Shown here in pieces: positions 1 through 7,774 of a DNA stretch of 38,643 nt. A program made the translations under genes and the position numbers. Every line of letters begins with the position of its first letter. The first letter of the stretch is position 1. The notes beneath the pieces were generated by a model, which was not told where the DNA came from, searched no databases, and was given only the letters and a program-made list of their open reading frames with translations. This DNA is from a bacterium (GTDB lineage Bacteria > Bdellovibrionota_C > UBA2361 > RFPC01): positions 1 through 38,643 of the forward strand of contig RFPC01000018.1 of NCBI GenBank assembly GCA_009926305.1, given 5' to 3'.

Positions 1-26
1 CCCGCTTTCGAAAGCGGGCTTTTTCT
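1..26 (+). terminator. Rho-independent terminator of an upstream gene
   Basis: The first 18 bases are a perfect palindrome (CCCGCTTT-CG-AAAGCGGG), followed directly by CTTTTTCTTT. This is a GC-rich hairpin with a U-tract, as expected for an intrinsic terminator reading left to right. The gene it terminates lies outside the window. Because the hairpin is symmetric it could also act on the other strand, but no T-run is visible for that direction inside the window. Confidence 0.85.
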
Positions 27-114
27 TTCGTACGCTATTTCAATCAGAACTCTCCGCGCCCTCCTCCGTTCTTACCGATAAAAATGACGTTTCCCCTAAA
101 ATCTGATACATGCA

Positions 115-120
115 TATAAT
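115..120 (+). promoter_or_regulatory. Possible -10 box upstream of lepB
   Basis: There is a consensus TATAAT hexamer about 92 bases before the lepB start, in the only long non-coding stretch between the upstream terminator and lepB. I find no good -35 hexamer at 16-18 base spacing, so the assignment is tentative. Confidence 0.35.
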
Positions 121-211
121 ACGTCTATCGTGAAAAGTATTTTAAAAATGATACTCTGAGAACCATATCCAGATGAACAACATCAACTGATAAAATAAAA
201 CTGGTAAGACT

Positions 212-883
212 ATGCACGACCAGCTAACACAAAAGAAAATGCGAGAGAGCTCGCAAGGACAGGATTCGACGACTGCCAAAGGAACAAGCGCCTGGAGAGA
301 GACTGTCTCGTTCATCAAGACGATTCTCTTACTACTAGCACTTGCACTCCTCATACGCGGAACACTCATTGAAGCATTTAAAATCCCATCGGGTTCTATG
401 ATTCCAACACTTCGTATTGGAGATCATATTCTCGTCAGCAAACTCAGCTATGGATTGCGAGTTCCCTTCGTTGATAAAATTCTCTTTCAATATGCAAAAC
501 CCGAAAGAGGGGATATTGTTGTTTTCACCAGGGTCGATGAGCCGCACACAGAGGAGAATGAATCTAAGGATAATATAATCAAGAGAGTAATCGGCATTCC
601 AGGAGATGAAATTCAAGTCATAAGAAATAAATTGTTCGTGAATCAGGAGTTGCAGAAAGAGTCATATGCGCGTTGGGAAAATGGAGGTGATCCGATAGGT
701 AATTTCGGTCCAGCCGTAGTTCCTGATGGACATGTTCTCGTCCTTGGAGACAATCGCGATCAGTCCCGAGACTCTCGATTCTGGGCAGACCCGTTCTTAC
801 CTCAAGAACGCTTGAAGGGAAAGGCTATGATAGTCTATTGGTCTTGGGATAACTTTGAGCGGATCGGAACTCGATTGAAATGA
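212..883 (+). CDS. lepB: Signal peptidase I
   Basis: This is a 223-residue type I leader peptidase, which cleaves signal peptides from secreted proteins on the periplasmic face of the inner membrane. A hydrophobic anchor spans about residues 34-50. It is followed by IPSGSMIPTL with the catalytic serine at about position 62, GDHILVSKLSYG (box C), RGDIVVF, IIKRVIGIPGD with the general-base lysine at about 124, and the C-terminal GDNRDQSRDSR box. All S26-family catalytic elements are present. The length suits a single-anchor enzyme; E. coli LepB, with two anchors, is longer. The start ATG at 212 has only a weak GGTAAG upstream; an in-frame ATG nine codons later (239) is an alternative. The next gene, ygfZ, starts 22 bases after the stop, so the two are probably co-transcribed. 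Confidence 0.96.
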   Translation: MHDQLTQKKMRESSQGQDSTTAKGTSAWRETVSFIKTILLLLALALLIRGTLIEAFKIPSGSMIPTLRIGDHILVSKLSYGLRVPFVDKILFQYAKPERGDIVVFTRVDEPHTEENESKDNIIKRVIGIPGDEIQVIRNKLFVNQELQKESYARWENGGDPIGNFGPAVVPDGHVLVLGDNRDQSRDSRFWADPFLPQERLKGKAMIVYWSWDNFERIGTRLK

Positions 884-905
884 GAATGTCATTATAGGAA
901 ATAGT

Positions 906-1832
906 ATGTCTTGTAAGAATGAGGTTCTCTCTTGCTTTCCCGGAAGCGGATTCTTTGTTCTTCCCACTCCGCCCATTTTCTTGGCAACGGGAAGCCAAAC
1001 ACTGCGTTATTTGCATGCTCGAACTACTCAAGATCTTAAGTTGCTTGGCACAGGCGACAGCTGCCTCGCTGGTTGTCTCGATGGACAGGGAAAGACGCAG
1101 GCTATTATCACGATTCAATGTCTTGAGCCTGAGACAAGTTACCTCATTATCGCTGATGGCGGAGAGTTAGAAGAGGTCAGGAATGCGATTCTACAATTTC
1201 GAGTAACAGAACAGATATCACTTGATCCTATTCCCAACACAGCCATTGTTCACCTGTTTGGAGCAGCGCCCGACTCTCTGGAATTGTCCCATCAACCAAT
1301 CCATATCATCCCATCAGTGAGGACAATATATCCGGGTTGGGATCTCTGCTTTCCAACCGCTACTCTTCATGACATACGAACTGAACTTCAAAACGTTTGT
1401 AATGAAATATCAAATGAAACATGGAAAGCATTCAGAATCGCTTCACGTAGATTTCACTTTCCACATGAGATTCAGCCTGGGAAAACGTTTCTTGAATCAG
1501 CTCCTTCCTCTGCTCTCACTATAGGAAAAGGATGCTATCCAGGCCAAGAAGTGGTTGAGAAGACTCTCGCTAGGGGAAAATCACCGTTTCAAACACTCCC
1601 TTTCTTCATTCGCTCTAATGAAGCAACGGAAGAAGGCTCTTCAGTCTATGAAAGCAATGATGTGAGCGAGAAGGCATCGTCGCGCCCCTTTGGCCAGATT
1701 ATCAGTATTGGAGCACTGCCAAACCAACAGGGGCAGTGTGCAGCAGTACGGATTCGAAACACTCAAGAGCCCATCCCTTCAACACTTTACCTCTCTAATG
1801 GCACATCCTTGGAGCTCATCCCAGCGCTATAA
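906..1832 (+). CDS. ygfZ: YgfZ/GcvT-fold folate-binding Fe-S maintenance protein
   Basis: This 308-residue protein carries the YgfZ signature KGCYPGQE at residues 208-215. The conserved cysteine of that motif (C210) is needed for function in known members. The family shares the aminomethyltransferase (GcvT) fold, binds tetrahydrofolate, and supports repair or assembly of certain Fe-S enzymes such as the tRNA methylthiolase MiaB. The N-terminal half contains the usual folate-domain stretch around 'RYLHARTTQDLK' (residues 34-45). The start ATG at 906 is preceded by TAGGAA at suitable spacing, 22 bases after lepB. About 100 bases with no obvious terminator separate it from mnmE. The N-terminal region is divergent, but the signature makes the family call firm. 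Confidence 0.88.
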   Translation: MSCKNEVLSCFPGSGFFVLPTPPIFLATGSQTLRYLHARTTQDLKLLGTGDSCLAGCLDGQGKTQAIITIQCLEPETSYLIIADGGELEEVRNAILQFRVTEQISLDPIPNTAIVHLFGAAPDSLELSHQPIHIIPSVRTIYPGWDLCFPTATLHDIRTELQNVCNEISNETWKAFRIASRRFHFPHEIQPGKTFLESAPSSALTIGKGCYPGQEVVEKTLARGKSPFQTLPFFIRSNEATEEGSSVYESNDVSEKASSRPFGQIISIGALPNQQGQCAAVRIRNTQEPIPSTLYLSNGTSLELIPAL

Positions 1833-1926
1833 ATAAGCACAGGGGGAAATCTCTGCGAGAACCCACTAGTATCTTACGGATATTTATCAAAAGCGTGAAC
1901 CATAGGATGGTTTCTTTAAATGTGTG

Positions 1927-1932
1927 TATAAT
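1927..1932 (+). promoter_or_regulatory. -10 box implying leaderless mnmE transcript
   Basis: A perfect TATAAT ends six bases before the A of the best mnmE ATG (1939). With the usual spacing of 6-7 bases from the -10 element, transcription would start at or next to that A and give a leaderless mRNA. This agrees with the absence of any Shine-Dalgarno sequence upstream. No convincing -35 hexamer is visible. Confidence 0.4.
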
Positions 1933-1938
1933 TCTCTT

Positions 1939-3348
1939 ATGAAGAAGAATTCAGCTGATCTTTCGCTGGCTCCACAACATTCGATAGCAGCTCTTGCTAC
2001 GGCACCAGCTCCTGCTGGCGTAGCCGTCATACGGGTCAGCGGCACTCAATCAAAGAGTGCCGTAAAAGCTTTATTTCGATCGCGGCTCTCTCCAATCGAG
2101 CACCCAAGAGAAATGTGTTTCGGGTCAATTCTGAACCATAAAAATGGAGATATCATTGATCATGGTCTCTGTGTCTATATGCCTGGCCCAAGAAGCTTTA
2201 CTGGCGAAGACATCGTAGAGTTCCACGCCCATGGCAGCCCGCTCATTGCAAAACGCATCCTCCAGTCTCTATTTGCATTTGGCATTACCCCGGCTGAACC
2301 AGGAGAATTCACCAAAAGAGCGTTTCTCAACGGAAAAATCGATCTTGTGCAAGCAGAAGCGATCGGAGAGCTGATCTCAGCAACAAGCGAATCGGCACTA
2401 AGAATTGCTAGTGATAACCTCGCTGGCAAACTGAGCCGCTTCATTGAGCATATTGCCGAACCCTTGAGAGACTTGCTCGCTGAAGTACAAGCCTCTCTTG
2501 ATTTTCCCGAAGAAGATATCTCTCCTTCACAAATATCAGAAATGCATGAATCACTGACCAAAGTACAAAGTGACCTTCATCAACTCCTTGAAAGCTTCAC
2601 GGTTGGAAAGCGCATGAGGGAGGGGTACAAGATATTGCTCTGTGGACCTCCAAATGCTGGGAAATCGAGCCTTTTAAACGCTCTTCTTGGACGAGCCAGA
2701 GCTCTTGTCAGTGATGTCTCTGGGACAACTCGTGATTTTATAGAAGAAGAGTGCATTCTCGGTCATCATCGATTTGTCATCTGTGATTCTGCAGGCATTA
2801 CAGAAACCGATGATGCCGTCGAAAAGCTTGGGATTGAGTTGTCACTGGAAAAACTGAAATGGGCAGATCTTGTTCTTCTTGTGATTGACGCAACGGAAGA
2901 ATATCCCGATATAGAAGCGTTAACTCGGCTTGTAGGGAAAGATGCCAAAAATATTTGGATGCTCACCAATAAAGTAGACAAAAATAAATCGGCTATTGGG
3001 CAATACTATTGCGATAGAGATGTCTGCAAGCAAAATTTTTATTTATCTGTAAAAACGGCAGATGGCCTTGATGCATTACGAAATGCGTTAATTGAAGAAG
3101 TCGAGGGCTCTCAACAAAACTTTTCTGAGTCCAACTCTATTCTCACTCAAGCAAGGCAGGCTCATTTAGTAGAACGTGCCATATTTCATTTACATACGGC
3201 AGCTCAAGCATTAGCGCACGAAACTGGGCTTGAGTTTGTAAGTGAGGAACTTCGGCTTGCTCTTCTTCAACTCGAAGAAATCGTAGGCAGAACATTCACT
3301 GAAGATCTCCTGGGAAGAATCTTCTCAAAGTTCTGTATCGGCAAATAG
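1939..3348 (+). CDS. mnmE: tRNA modification GTPase MnmE
   Basis: MnmE works with MnmG to install the carboxymethylaminomethyl group on wobble uridine 34 of certain tRNAs. From the ATG at 1939 it is 469 residues. The N-terminal formyl-THF-binding domain begins 'IAALATAPAPAGVAVIRVSG'. Then come the helical domain and the inserted G domain: P-loop GPPNAGKSS (about 236-244), switch GTTRD (about 262), DSAG (about 283) and TNKVD (about 343). The protein ends in the diagnostic FCIGK with the essential cysteine. An in-frame GTG at 1924 would add five residues, but it lies inside the probable -10 box, so I prefer 1939. Length and motifs are complete. It is followed about 130 bases later by pyrE in the same direction. 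Confidence 0.96.
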   Translation: MKKNSADLSLAPQHSIAALATAPAPAGVAVIRVSGTQSKSAVKALFRSRLSPIEHPREMCFGSILNHKNGDIIDHGLCVYMPGPRSFTGEDIVEFHAHGSPLIAKRILQSLFAFGITPAEPGEFTKRAFLNGKIDLVQAEAIGELISATSESALRIASDNLAGKLSRFIEHIAEPLRDLLAEVQASLDFPEEDISPSQISEMHESLTKVQSDLHQLLESFTVGKRMREGYKILLCGPPNAGKSSLLNALLGRARALVSDVSGTTRDFIEEECILGHHRFVICDSAGITETDDAVEKLGIELSLEKLKWADLVLLVIDATEEYPDIEALTRLVGKDAKNIWMLTNKVDKNKSAIGQYYCDRDVCKQNFYLSVKTADGLDALRNALIEEVEGSQQNFSESNSILTQARQAHLVERAIFHLHTAAQALAHETGLEFVSEELRLALLQLEEIVGRTFTEDLLGRIFSKFCIGK

Positions 3349-3479
3349 CAGCATTGGAGCTTGAATGCCACTCTCCGACAAAAAGAGGGAAAAACTGGAT
3401 CAACAGCAGGATAAGATGTCGAAATGACTCCAAATAGAGCGTGTTGAATACTGAGCGCACATGCCTTAGACTGCCGAGC

Positions 3480-4169
3480 ATGGAAAACACTGTCATACCC
3501 CTAAGCACCTACCAAAAAGAGTTTATAGATTTTCTTATGGAAACGGAGGTTCTGACCTTTGGAGATTTCATCACGAAATCAGGGCGCAAAACACCATATT
3601 TCGTCAATACAGGTCGATTTCATCACGGCTCTCACATTTCTCGACTAGGCCACTTCTACGCTGCTCATATTAAAAAACTCGGCTTATCCGAGGTGCAGAC
3701 GGTGTTCGGCCCTGCCTATAAGGGAATTCCCCTCTGTGTTACTACTGCATACTCTCTCTATGAGCGGTATAAAATTGATATCGGCTTTTGCTTTGACCGT
3801 AAGGAAGAGAAATCTCACGGTGATGGAGGCAAATACGTCGGAGCCCCTCTTCGAAGTGGAGATTCGGTTCTTATTATCGAAGATGTCATCACAGCTGGTA
3901 TTACCTTGAGAGCAACTCTCAAAACTTTGAAGGAAGAGGCTCTGGTAGATATTCGTGGCGTAGTTATAGCGGTAGACCGATGCGAACGGGGTGAAACAAA
4001 TCTCTCCGCAGCAGATGAAATTGAAAAAGAACTGGGGATCTCTATTCATCCACTCGTAACGATCCATGAAATCATTGAGTACCTCTCTCAATCAAATTCG
4101 AGTGGCTTCACTCTCTCGGAAGATTCACTTGAGCGAATTCAACAGTACCTTTCAGAACATGGGGCATAG
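3480..4169 (+). CDS. pyrE: Orotate phosphoribosyltransferase
   Basis: This enzyme transfers ribose-5-phosphate from PRPP to orotate, giving OMP in pyrimidine synthesis. The 229-residue product has the type I phosphoribosyltransferase PRPP loop 'VLIIEDVITAG' at about 130-140, the upstream FGPAYKGIPL stretch that contacts PRPP, and 'CFDRKEEKSHGDGG', the flexible catalytic loop with its lysines. The open frame extends to a GTG at 3441, but those 13 residues look non-conserved and have no ribosome site. The ATG at 3480, followed by a normal N-terminus (MENTVIPLSTYQKEF), is the likely start, although its own Shine-Dalgarno sequence is weak. The ccmH-like gene starts five bases after the stop codon, suggesting co-translation or co-transcription despite unrelated function. 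Confidence 0.93.
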   Translation: MENTVIPLSTYQKEFIDFLMETEVLTFGDFITKSGRKTPYFVNTGRFHHGSHISRLGHFYAAHIKKLGLSEVQTVFGPAYKGIPLCVTTAYSLYERYKIDIGFCFDRKEEKSHGDGGKYVGAPLRSGDSVLIIEDVITAGITLRATLKTLKEEALVDIRGVVIAVDRCERGETNLSAADEIEKELGISIHPLVTIHEIIEYLSQSNSSGFTLSEDSLERIQQYLSEHGA

Positions 4170-4174
4170 AGATA

Positions 4175-4627
4175 ATGGTGAAAGGGATCATCAGACCTCG
4201 TCCGAGTAGCCTGCTTGAGCCTAGTCTATTCATTCTATCCTTACTGCTGGTGCTCTTTACTGCACTTCCAGTAATTGCAGAACCAAAACTTATCGATGAC
4301 CAGTTTACCTCCGAACAAAAGATGATCTTCGATGAAGTACAAGGAAACATCTTAAGTCCATATTGTCCTGGTCGGCTTCTGAAAGACTGCCCAAGCACTG
4401 CAGCAAGAGATCTCAAATACTCAATAAAAGAGCAGATTTTGAAGGGATCAACTTCGGAAGAAATTCTTGAAAATCTCTTGGGGGAGTATGGAGAAGAAGT
4501 ACGGGCTGTGCCGAAAGTAGAGGGCATTGGCATGCTCGCATGGATACTGCCTGGGGTGTTCCTTGTTTTCGGACTTGTTGTCCTATTGATTTGGGTTACT
4601 TCTCAAACAAAAAAATCTCATCAGTGA
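4175..4627 (+). CDS. CcmH/CycL-like cytochrome c biogenesis protein (CX7C variant)
   Basis: This is a 150-residue predicted membrane-anchored periplasmic protein. A signal peptide or N-terminal hydrophobic segment covers about residues 15-35, and a C-terminal membrane segment about 119-141. In between is the CcmH pattern of a cysteine motif followed by 'ARDLKYSIKEQILKGSTSEE', the conserved helix in which the protein 'requires' repeated use of a DLR..I...G.S..EI pattern. CcmH family members normally carry LRCxxCQ and present apocytochrome c to the heme ligation machinery. Here the two cysteines are C64 and C72, seven residues apart. No other ccm genes lie in the window. It overlaps the convergent ctaA gene by seven bases, and its stop codon lies within a terminator hairpin. 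The family call is good; the redox role is uncertain because of the altered cysteine spacing. Confidence 0.75.
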   Translation: MVKGIIRPRPSSLLEPSLFILSLLLVLFTALPVIAEPKLIDDQFTSEQKMIFDEVQGNILSPYCPGRLLKDCPSTAARDLKYSIKEQILKGSTSEEILENLLGEYGEEVRAVPKVEGIGMLAWILPGVFLVFGLVVLLIWVTSQTKKSHQ

Positions 4628-4633
4628 GATTTT
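4612..4633. terminator. Bidirectional terminator overlapping two stop codons
   Basis: A perfect 9-base-pair stem (AAAATCTCA, loop TCAG, TGAGATTTT) lies where the ccmH-like gene and ctaA converge. On the minus strand the stem is followed by seven T residues (complement of A7 at 4609-4615). On the plus strand it is followed by TTTTCTC counted from within the stem. The plus-strand TGA (4625-4627) and the minus-strand TGA (4623-4621) are both inside the hairpin. Confidence 0.8.
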
Positions 4634-5568
4634 CTCAATCCTATCTCTTCGCCTTCTTTTCCGACACAAAGCGCAAGAGCCACGAGATATAACCAGACAA
4701 GATCCGCGAACAGCAGGTGAAGTAAGCGTGCTGGCAGAGGGGAAAGCATGAGCAAAGTCATCAATCCAACGAGAGCAGTCGCTCCGACCAAGGAGACGAG
4801 CATAGCCCCTCGAAACATCCCTTCGAACTGGAAACGAATTTCTCGATATGGATTCCAAAGTAATACGAGAGATAAAAAGAATAGGATTCCCAAGCAAGGA
4901 TGGAGAATTCTCAACCGAATCAATAAAGGACTTTCAGAAGAAAAATCCTTTGCAAAATCATTGAAGAGATCAACAGAGGGATACAGAGTGCCACTGAGAG
5001 AGGCTACTGAGCCAAACATAGCAATTGCAATAAAGAACAACAGCGGCAGGCTATACCGGAGAGCGGGAATGAATGGAATTTTCCATGACGGGAATTTTGC
5101 CTGTATAAAGAGCGCCACCAAAAAGTAAAGAAGAAATAGAGTATTAATAAGATGTCCAATCAGCCAATACATCCGCTCTAACGAGGCATTATCAGCAACC
5201 ATCCCTCTCAAAACGAGCCCAGCACCTATCAGCGCCTCTGTGATGGTAAAGAAGAGCACCGCCAACGAGAAGTTGTGTACTTGTCCTCTCTCTCGCATCC
5301 CACAAAAGATATAAAGAACAAGCACTGCTACACCTATGCCGAATAAACCAGAGGTGATTCGATGGACATACTCTATCCAAACGGCACTACCTCCAATCAA
5401 TGGGACAATCGCTCCATGACAGAGAGGCCATGACTCTCCACATCCATCCCCTGAATGTGAGAACCTCACAAATGCACCCCACAAAATAACAAAAAGACAG
5501 AGAAAGATAAGCGCAAGAGCACTTCTTTCAATCCGCTTGTATCGCTCGAGCGATAACACCATACTCAT
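4621..5568 (-). CDS. ctaA: Heme A synthase (COX15/CtaA family)
   Basis: CtaA oxidises the C8 methyl group of heme O to the formyl group of heme A for aa3-type oxidases. The 315-residue protein has about eight hydrophobic segments. The first extracytoplasmic loop carries the cysteine pair C43/C50 in GCGESWPLCHG, as in the Bacillus-type enzymes. The four expected heme-ligand histidines are visible as EYVHR (H69), LIGHL (H139), RILHP (H223) and LLHLL (H284). The start ATG overlaps the pdxT stop as ATGA, so translation is probably coupled. It is the last gene of the ctaB-sco-pdxS-pdxT-ctaA run and ends in the shared bidirectional terminator. Its partner in the pathway, ctaB, is about 2 kb upstream in the same direction. 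Confidence 0.93.
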   Translation of the reverse strand: MSMVLSLERYKRIERSALALIFLCLFVILWGAFVRFSHSGDGCGESWPLCHGAIVPLIGGSAVWIEYVHRITSGLFGIGVAVLVLYIFCGMRERGQVHNFSLAVLFFTITEALIGAGLVLRGMVADNASLERMYWLIGHLINTLFLLYFLVALFIQAKFPSWKIPFIPALRYSLPLLFFIAIAMFGSVASLSGTLYPSVDLFNDFAKDFSSESPLLIRLRILHPCLGILFFLSLVLLWNPYREIRFQFEGMFRGAMLVSLVGATALVGLMTLLMLSPLPARLLHLLFADLVWLYLVALALCVGKEGEEIGLRKSH

Positions 5569-6125
5569 AACGCTTTTAGAAATATTTCATGAAGGGCACT
5601 CACTTCTGATAGCTCCGTATGAAATGCAGAACAGAATATGTTTTTCTCACGGACAAGGACGGCTTCTTCTTGGTGACGAGCAAGGACCATCACCGCTTCT
5701 GATAGAGGAGTTATCTTCGGAGCTCGGATAAAGTCAACACCTATAGGTTTACTCATTCCTTCAATAGCAACCTCTGTTTGAAAGGACTCTCGTTGAGTCC
5801 CATAAGCATTTCGCTCTGCTCTGATGGAAATGGCGCCAAGCGAAGCTTGTTGTGGATGCGTAACCTCCTTAGCCAACAAGATTGCTCCGGCACAAATACC
5901 AAGCGTCGGAATAGCGGCGACACTTTCCTGAAGATGAGAAATCAACCCATCACGAGTTAAGAGCCGCAGCATTGTCGTGCTCTCGCCTCCAGGCAAAATG
6001 ATACCATCGAGGCTTTCAAGATGACGCTGATGCGTAATCTCGATGGGAGTGGCACCAAGCCGTTTAAGGTGCTCAATGTGAGGAGTAACGCACCCCTGAA
6101 GAGCTAGAACTCCTATCTTTTTCAT
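5565..6125 (-). CDS. pdxT: PLP synthase glutaminase subunit
   Basis: PdxT hydrolyses glutamine and channels ammonia to PdxS, which makes pyridoxal 5'-phosphate. At 186 residues it has the class I amidotransferase triad: nucleophile C78 in GICAGAI, with H169 and E171 in FHTEL. The glutamine-binding PGGEST is at 45-50, and the N-terminal 'IGVLALQG' is typical of the family. The start ATG at 6125 has GGGGAG upstream at a slightly long spacing. It lies 77 bases downstream of pdxS and shares an ATGA overlap with ctaA. Intact; I see no anomalies. Confidence 0.96.
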   Translation of the reverse strand: MKKIGVLALQGCVTPHIEHLKRLGATPIEITHQRHLESLDGIILPGGESTTMLRLLTRDGLISHLQESVAAIPTLGICAGAILLAKEVTHPQQASLGAISIRAERNAYGTQRESFQTEVAIEGMSKPIGVDFIRAPKITPLSEAVMVLARHQEEAVLVREKNIFCSAFHTELSEVSALHEIFLKAL

Positions 6126-6202
6126 ATCTGAATCGCTCCCCTACACGGCACAAAAGACGAGCAGCTTCCAAGATCCTACCAGAAAGCGAGCTTTCTCTCC
6201 TA

Positions 6203-7069
6203 TCAGTAGCCTCTTTCGGCGTACTTTTCACTCTCTGGCAACGCAGAGATTTCAACTCCACGCATCGCCTCTCCAAGACCACGAGAAACTTCCAGAAGCG
6301 CCTTCGGATCATTATAGTGCGTAGAGGCAACAACAATTGCCTTAGCGAAGAGAAGTGGATTTTCTGACTTAAAAATCCCAGACCCTACAAACACAGACTC
6401 AGCACCGAGCTGCCTGACGAACGCAGCATCTGCTGGAGTGGCAACTCCTCCCGCAGCAAAGTTAGGAACAGGGAGTTTACCATTCTCAGCAACCAGCTCT
6501 ACAAGCTCTAGCGGGACACGATACTCTCGAGCCTTATCCTCAAGCACGGGGCCTGTCATTGTCTTGAGCTCGCGCAACTCTTTTTGAATGAGTGTCATGT
6601 GACGCGTTGCCTCGATAATATTTCCAGTTCCGGCCTCTCCTTTTGTCCGGATAAGCGCCGCTCCTTCATTCACCCGACGCAGTGCTTCACCCAGATTGCA
6701 GGCACCGCATACGAAAGGAGTCTTAAACTGCTTCTTATTTATGTGATGGAATGGATCCGCTGGGGTAAGAACTTCAGACTCATCGATAAAGTCAACCCCG
6801 ATTGCTTCGAGTATCTGAGCTTCAGCGATGTGACCGATTCGCACCTTCGCCATTACAGGAATACTTACGGCTTGCTGGATCTCTTCGATCATTTTCGGAT
6901 CACTCATACGAGCAACTCCGCCATGCTTCCGGATATCTGCTGGAACCCTCTCGAGAGCCATTACCGCCACAGCGCCTGCTTCTTCAGCTATCTTTGCTTG
7001 CTCTACGTCAATCACATCCATGATGACGCCGTTACACAACATGTTTGCAAGACCAGTTCGTAAATCCAT
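6203..7069 (-). CDS. pdxS: PLP synthase subunit PdxS
   Basis: PdxS builds pyridoxal 5'-phosphate from ribose 5-phosphate, glyceraldehyde 3-phosphate and ammonia supplied by PdxT (the DXP-independent route). The 288-residue (beta/alpha)8 protein is highly conserved throughout. The active-site lysines are visible as K75 in [10 protein letters not shown] and K143 in [10 protein letters not shown]; the C-terminal region '[10 protein letters not shown]' is also typical. A GTG three bases upstream (7072) is in frame, but the ATG at 7069 sits at better distance from GAGGG, so I use it. About 130 bases separate it from sco upstream, enough for its own promoter. No MocR/PdxR-type regulator is nearby. 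Confidence 0.97.
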   Translation of the reverse strand: MDLRTGLANMLCNGVIMDVIDVEQAKIAEEAGAVAVMALERVPADIRKHGGVARMSDPKMIEEIQQAVSIPVMAKVRIGHIAEAQILEAIGVDFIDESEVLTPADPFHHINKKQFKTPFVCGACNLGEALRRVNEGAALIRTKGEAGTGNIIEATRHMTLIQKELRELKTMTGPVLEDKAREYRVPLELVELVAENGKLPVPNFAAGGVATPADAAFVRQLGAESVFVGSGIFKSENPLLFAKAIVVASTHYNDPKALLEVSRGLGEAMRGVEISALPESEKYAERGY

Positions 7070-7198
7070 CACGTTCCCTCAACTATAATACTCGTCGCAC
7101 TGTAGAATACCGCTGGAGCGGCTCGAAAACAACTTTTGCAGCTGTCCAACGAGTTCCAAGAATCTCCGTCAAAAGACTAGCGATATCAAGCAGTAGCG

Positions 7199-7774
7199 CT
7201 ATTTATCTTTGACCATCCCAAGTAGGTCGCTCTTCAGGCGTTCTAGATGAGAGGAGTCCATACCTTGATAATAGCCTCTGACGCGTCCCTGGCGGTCGAC
7301 CAGTACCACTCGGGTATTGTGCTCATCTGGCAACATCCCTGAGGCAAGTCGAAACCCCTCAGACAACAGGCTCTCTACAGTAGACGAATCTCCTGTTAGA
7401 AACTTCCAATTTTTTGAACTTCCTCGATACTTTTTTGCATACTCCGCTAACACCTCAGGCGTATCGTTCTCTGGATCGACGGAGATAGATACGAAAAGAG
7501 CAGACTCTGGAGAGGGGAGCGCTCTTTGTATTGCTTGAAGTGAGCTATTGATCCTTGGACAGATGCTCGGACACCGTGCAAAAAAGAAACTCACAACACG
7601 CACTCGACCATCAGTTTCTCGAAAACGAAATTGTTCTTCTTGAGTATCGAGAAATGTAAAGTCAGGAGCTGCTCCCATCACCGGTAGCGAGTCTTTTGGG
7701 GAGCGACTTCCTTCGCAACCTATCAATCCCATCGATAGACCGAGAAGTGTAAATATGAGAATAAGAGAACGCAC
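7199..7774 (-). CDS. SCO1/SenC-type copper chaperone lipoprotein
   Basis: SCO proteins deliver copper to, or reduce thiols of, the CuA centre of cytochrome c oxidase subunit II. This 191-residue protein begins with a hydrophobic signal ending in lipobox LIGC (C20), so it is probably a lipoprotein facing the periplasm. The thioredoxin-like core has the copper-binding CPSIC motif (C68, C72), 'SVDPENDTPEVL' and the third copper ligand H152 in DEHNT. The start is a GTG that overlaps the ctaB stop by one base (TAGTG), indicating translational coupling. No oxidase subunit genes are in the window, so this is an assembly-factor cluster separate from the structural genes, or else those genes lie elsewhere. 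Confidence 0.92.
   Translation of the reverse strand: MRSLILIFTLLGLSMGLIGCEGSRSPKDSLPVMGAAPDFTFLDTQEEQFRFRETDGRVRVVSFFFARCPSICPRINSSLQAIQRALPSPESALFVSISVDPENDTPEVLAEYAKKYRGSSKNWKFLTGDSSTVESLLSEGFRLASGMLPDEHNTRVVLVDRQGRVRGYYQGMDSSHLERLKSDLLGMVKDK

Noticed and set aside
1040-1070. TGGCAC-like sequence resembling a sigma-54 promoter
   Set aside because: It is inside the ygfZ coding region, lacks a proper TTGC element at the right spacing, and no gene starts downstream at a suitable distance.
3441-3479. Upstream GTG start for pyrE
   Set aside because: It adds 13 residues without similarity to PyrE and has no ribosome site; the ATG at 3480 gives the normal N-terminus.
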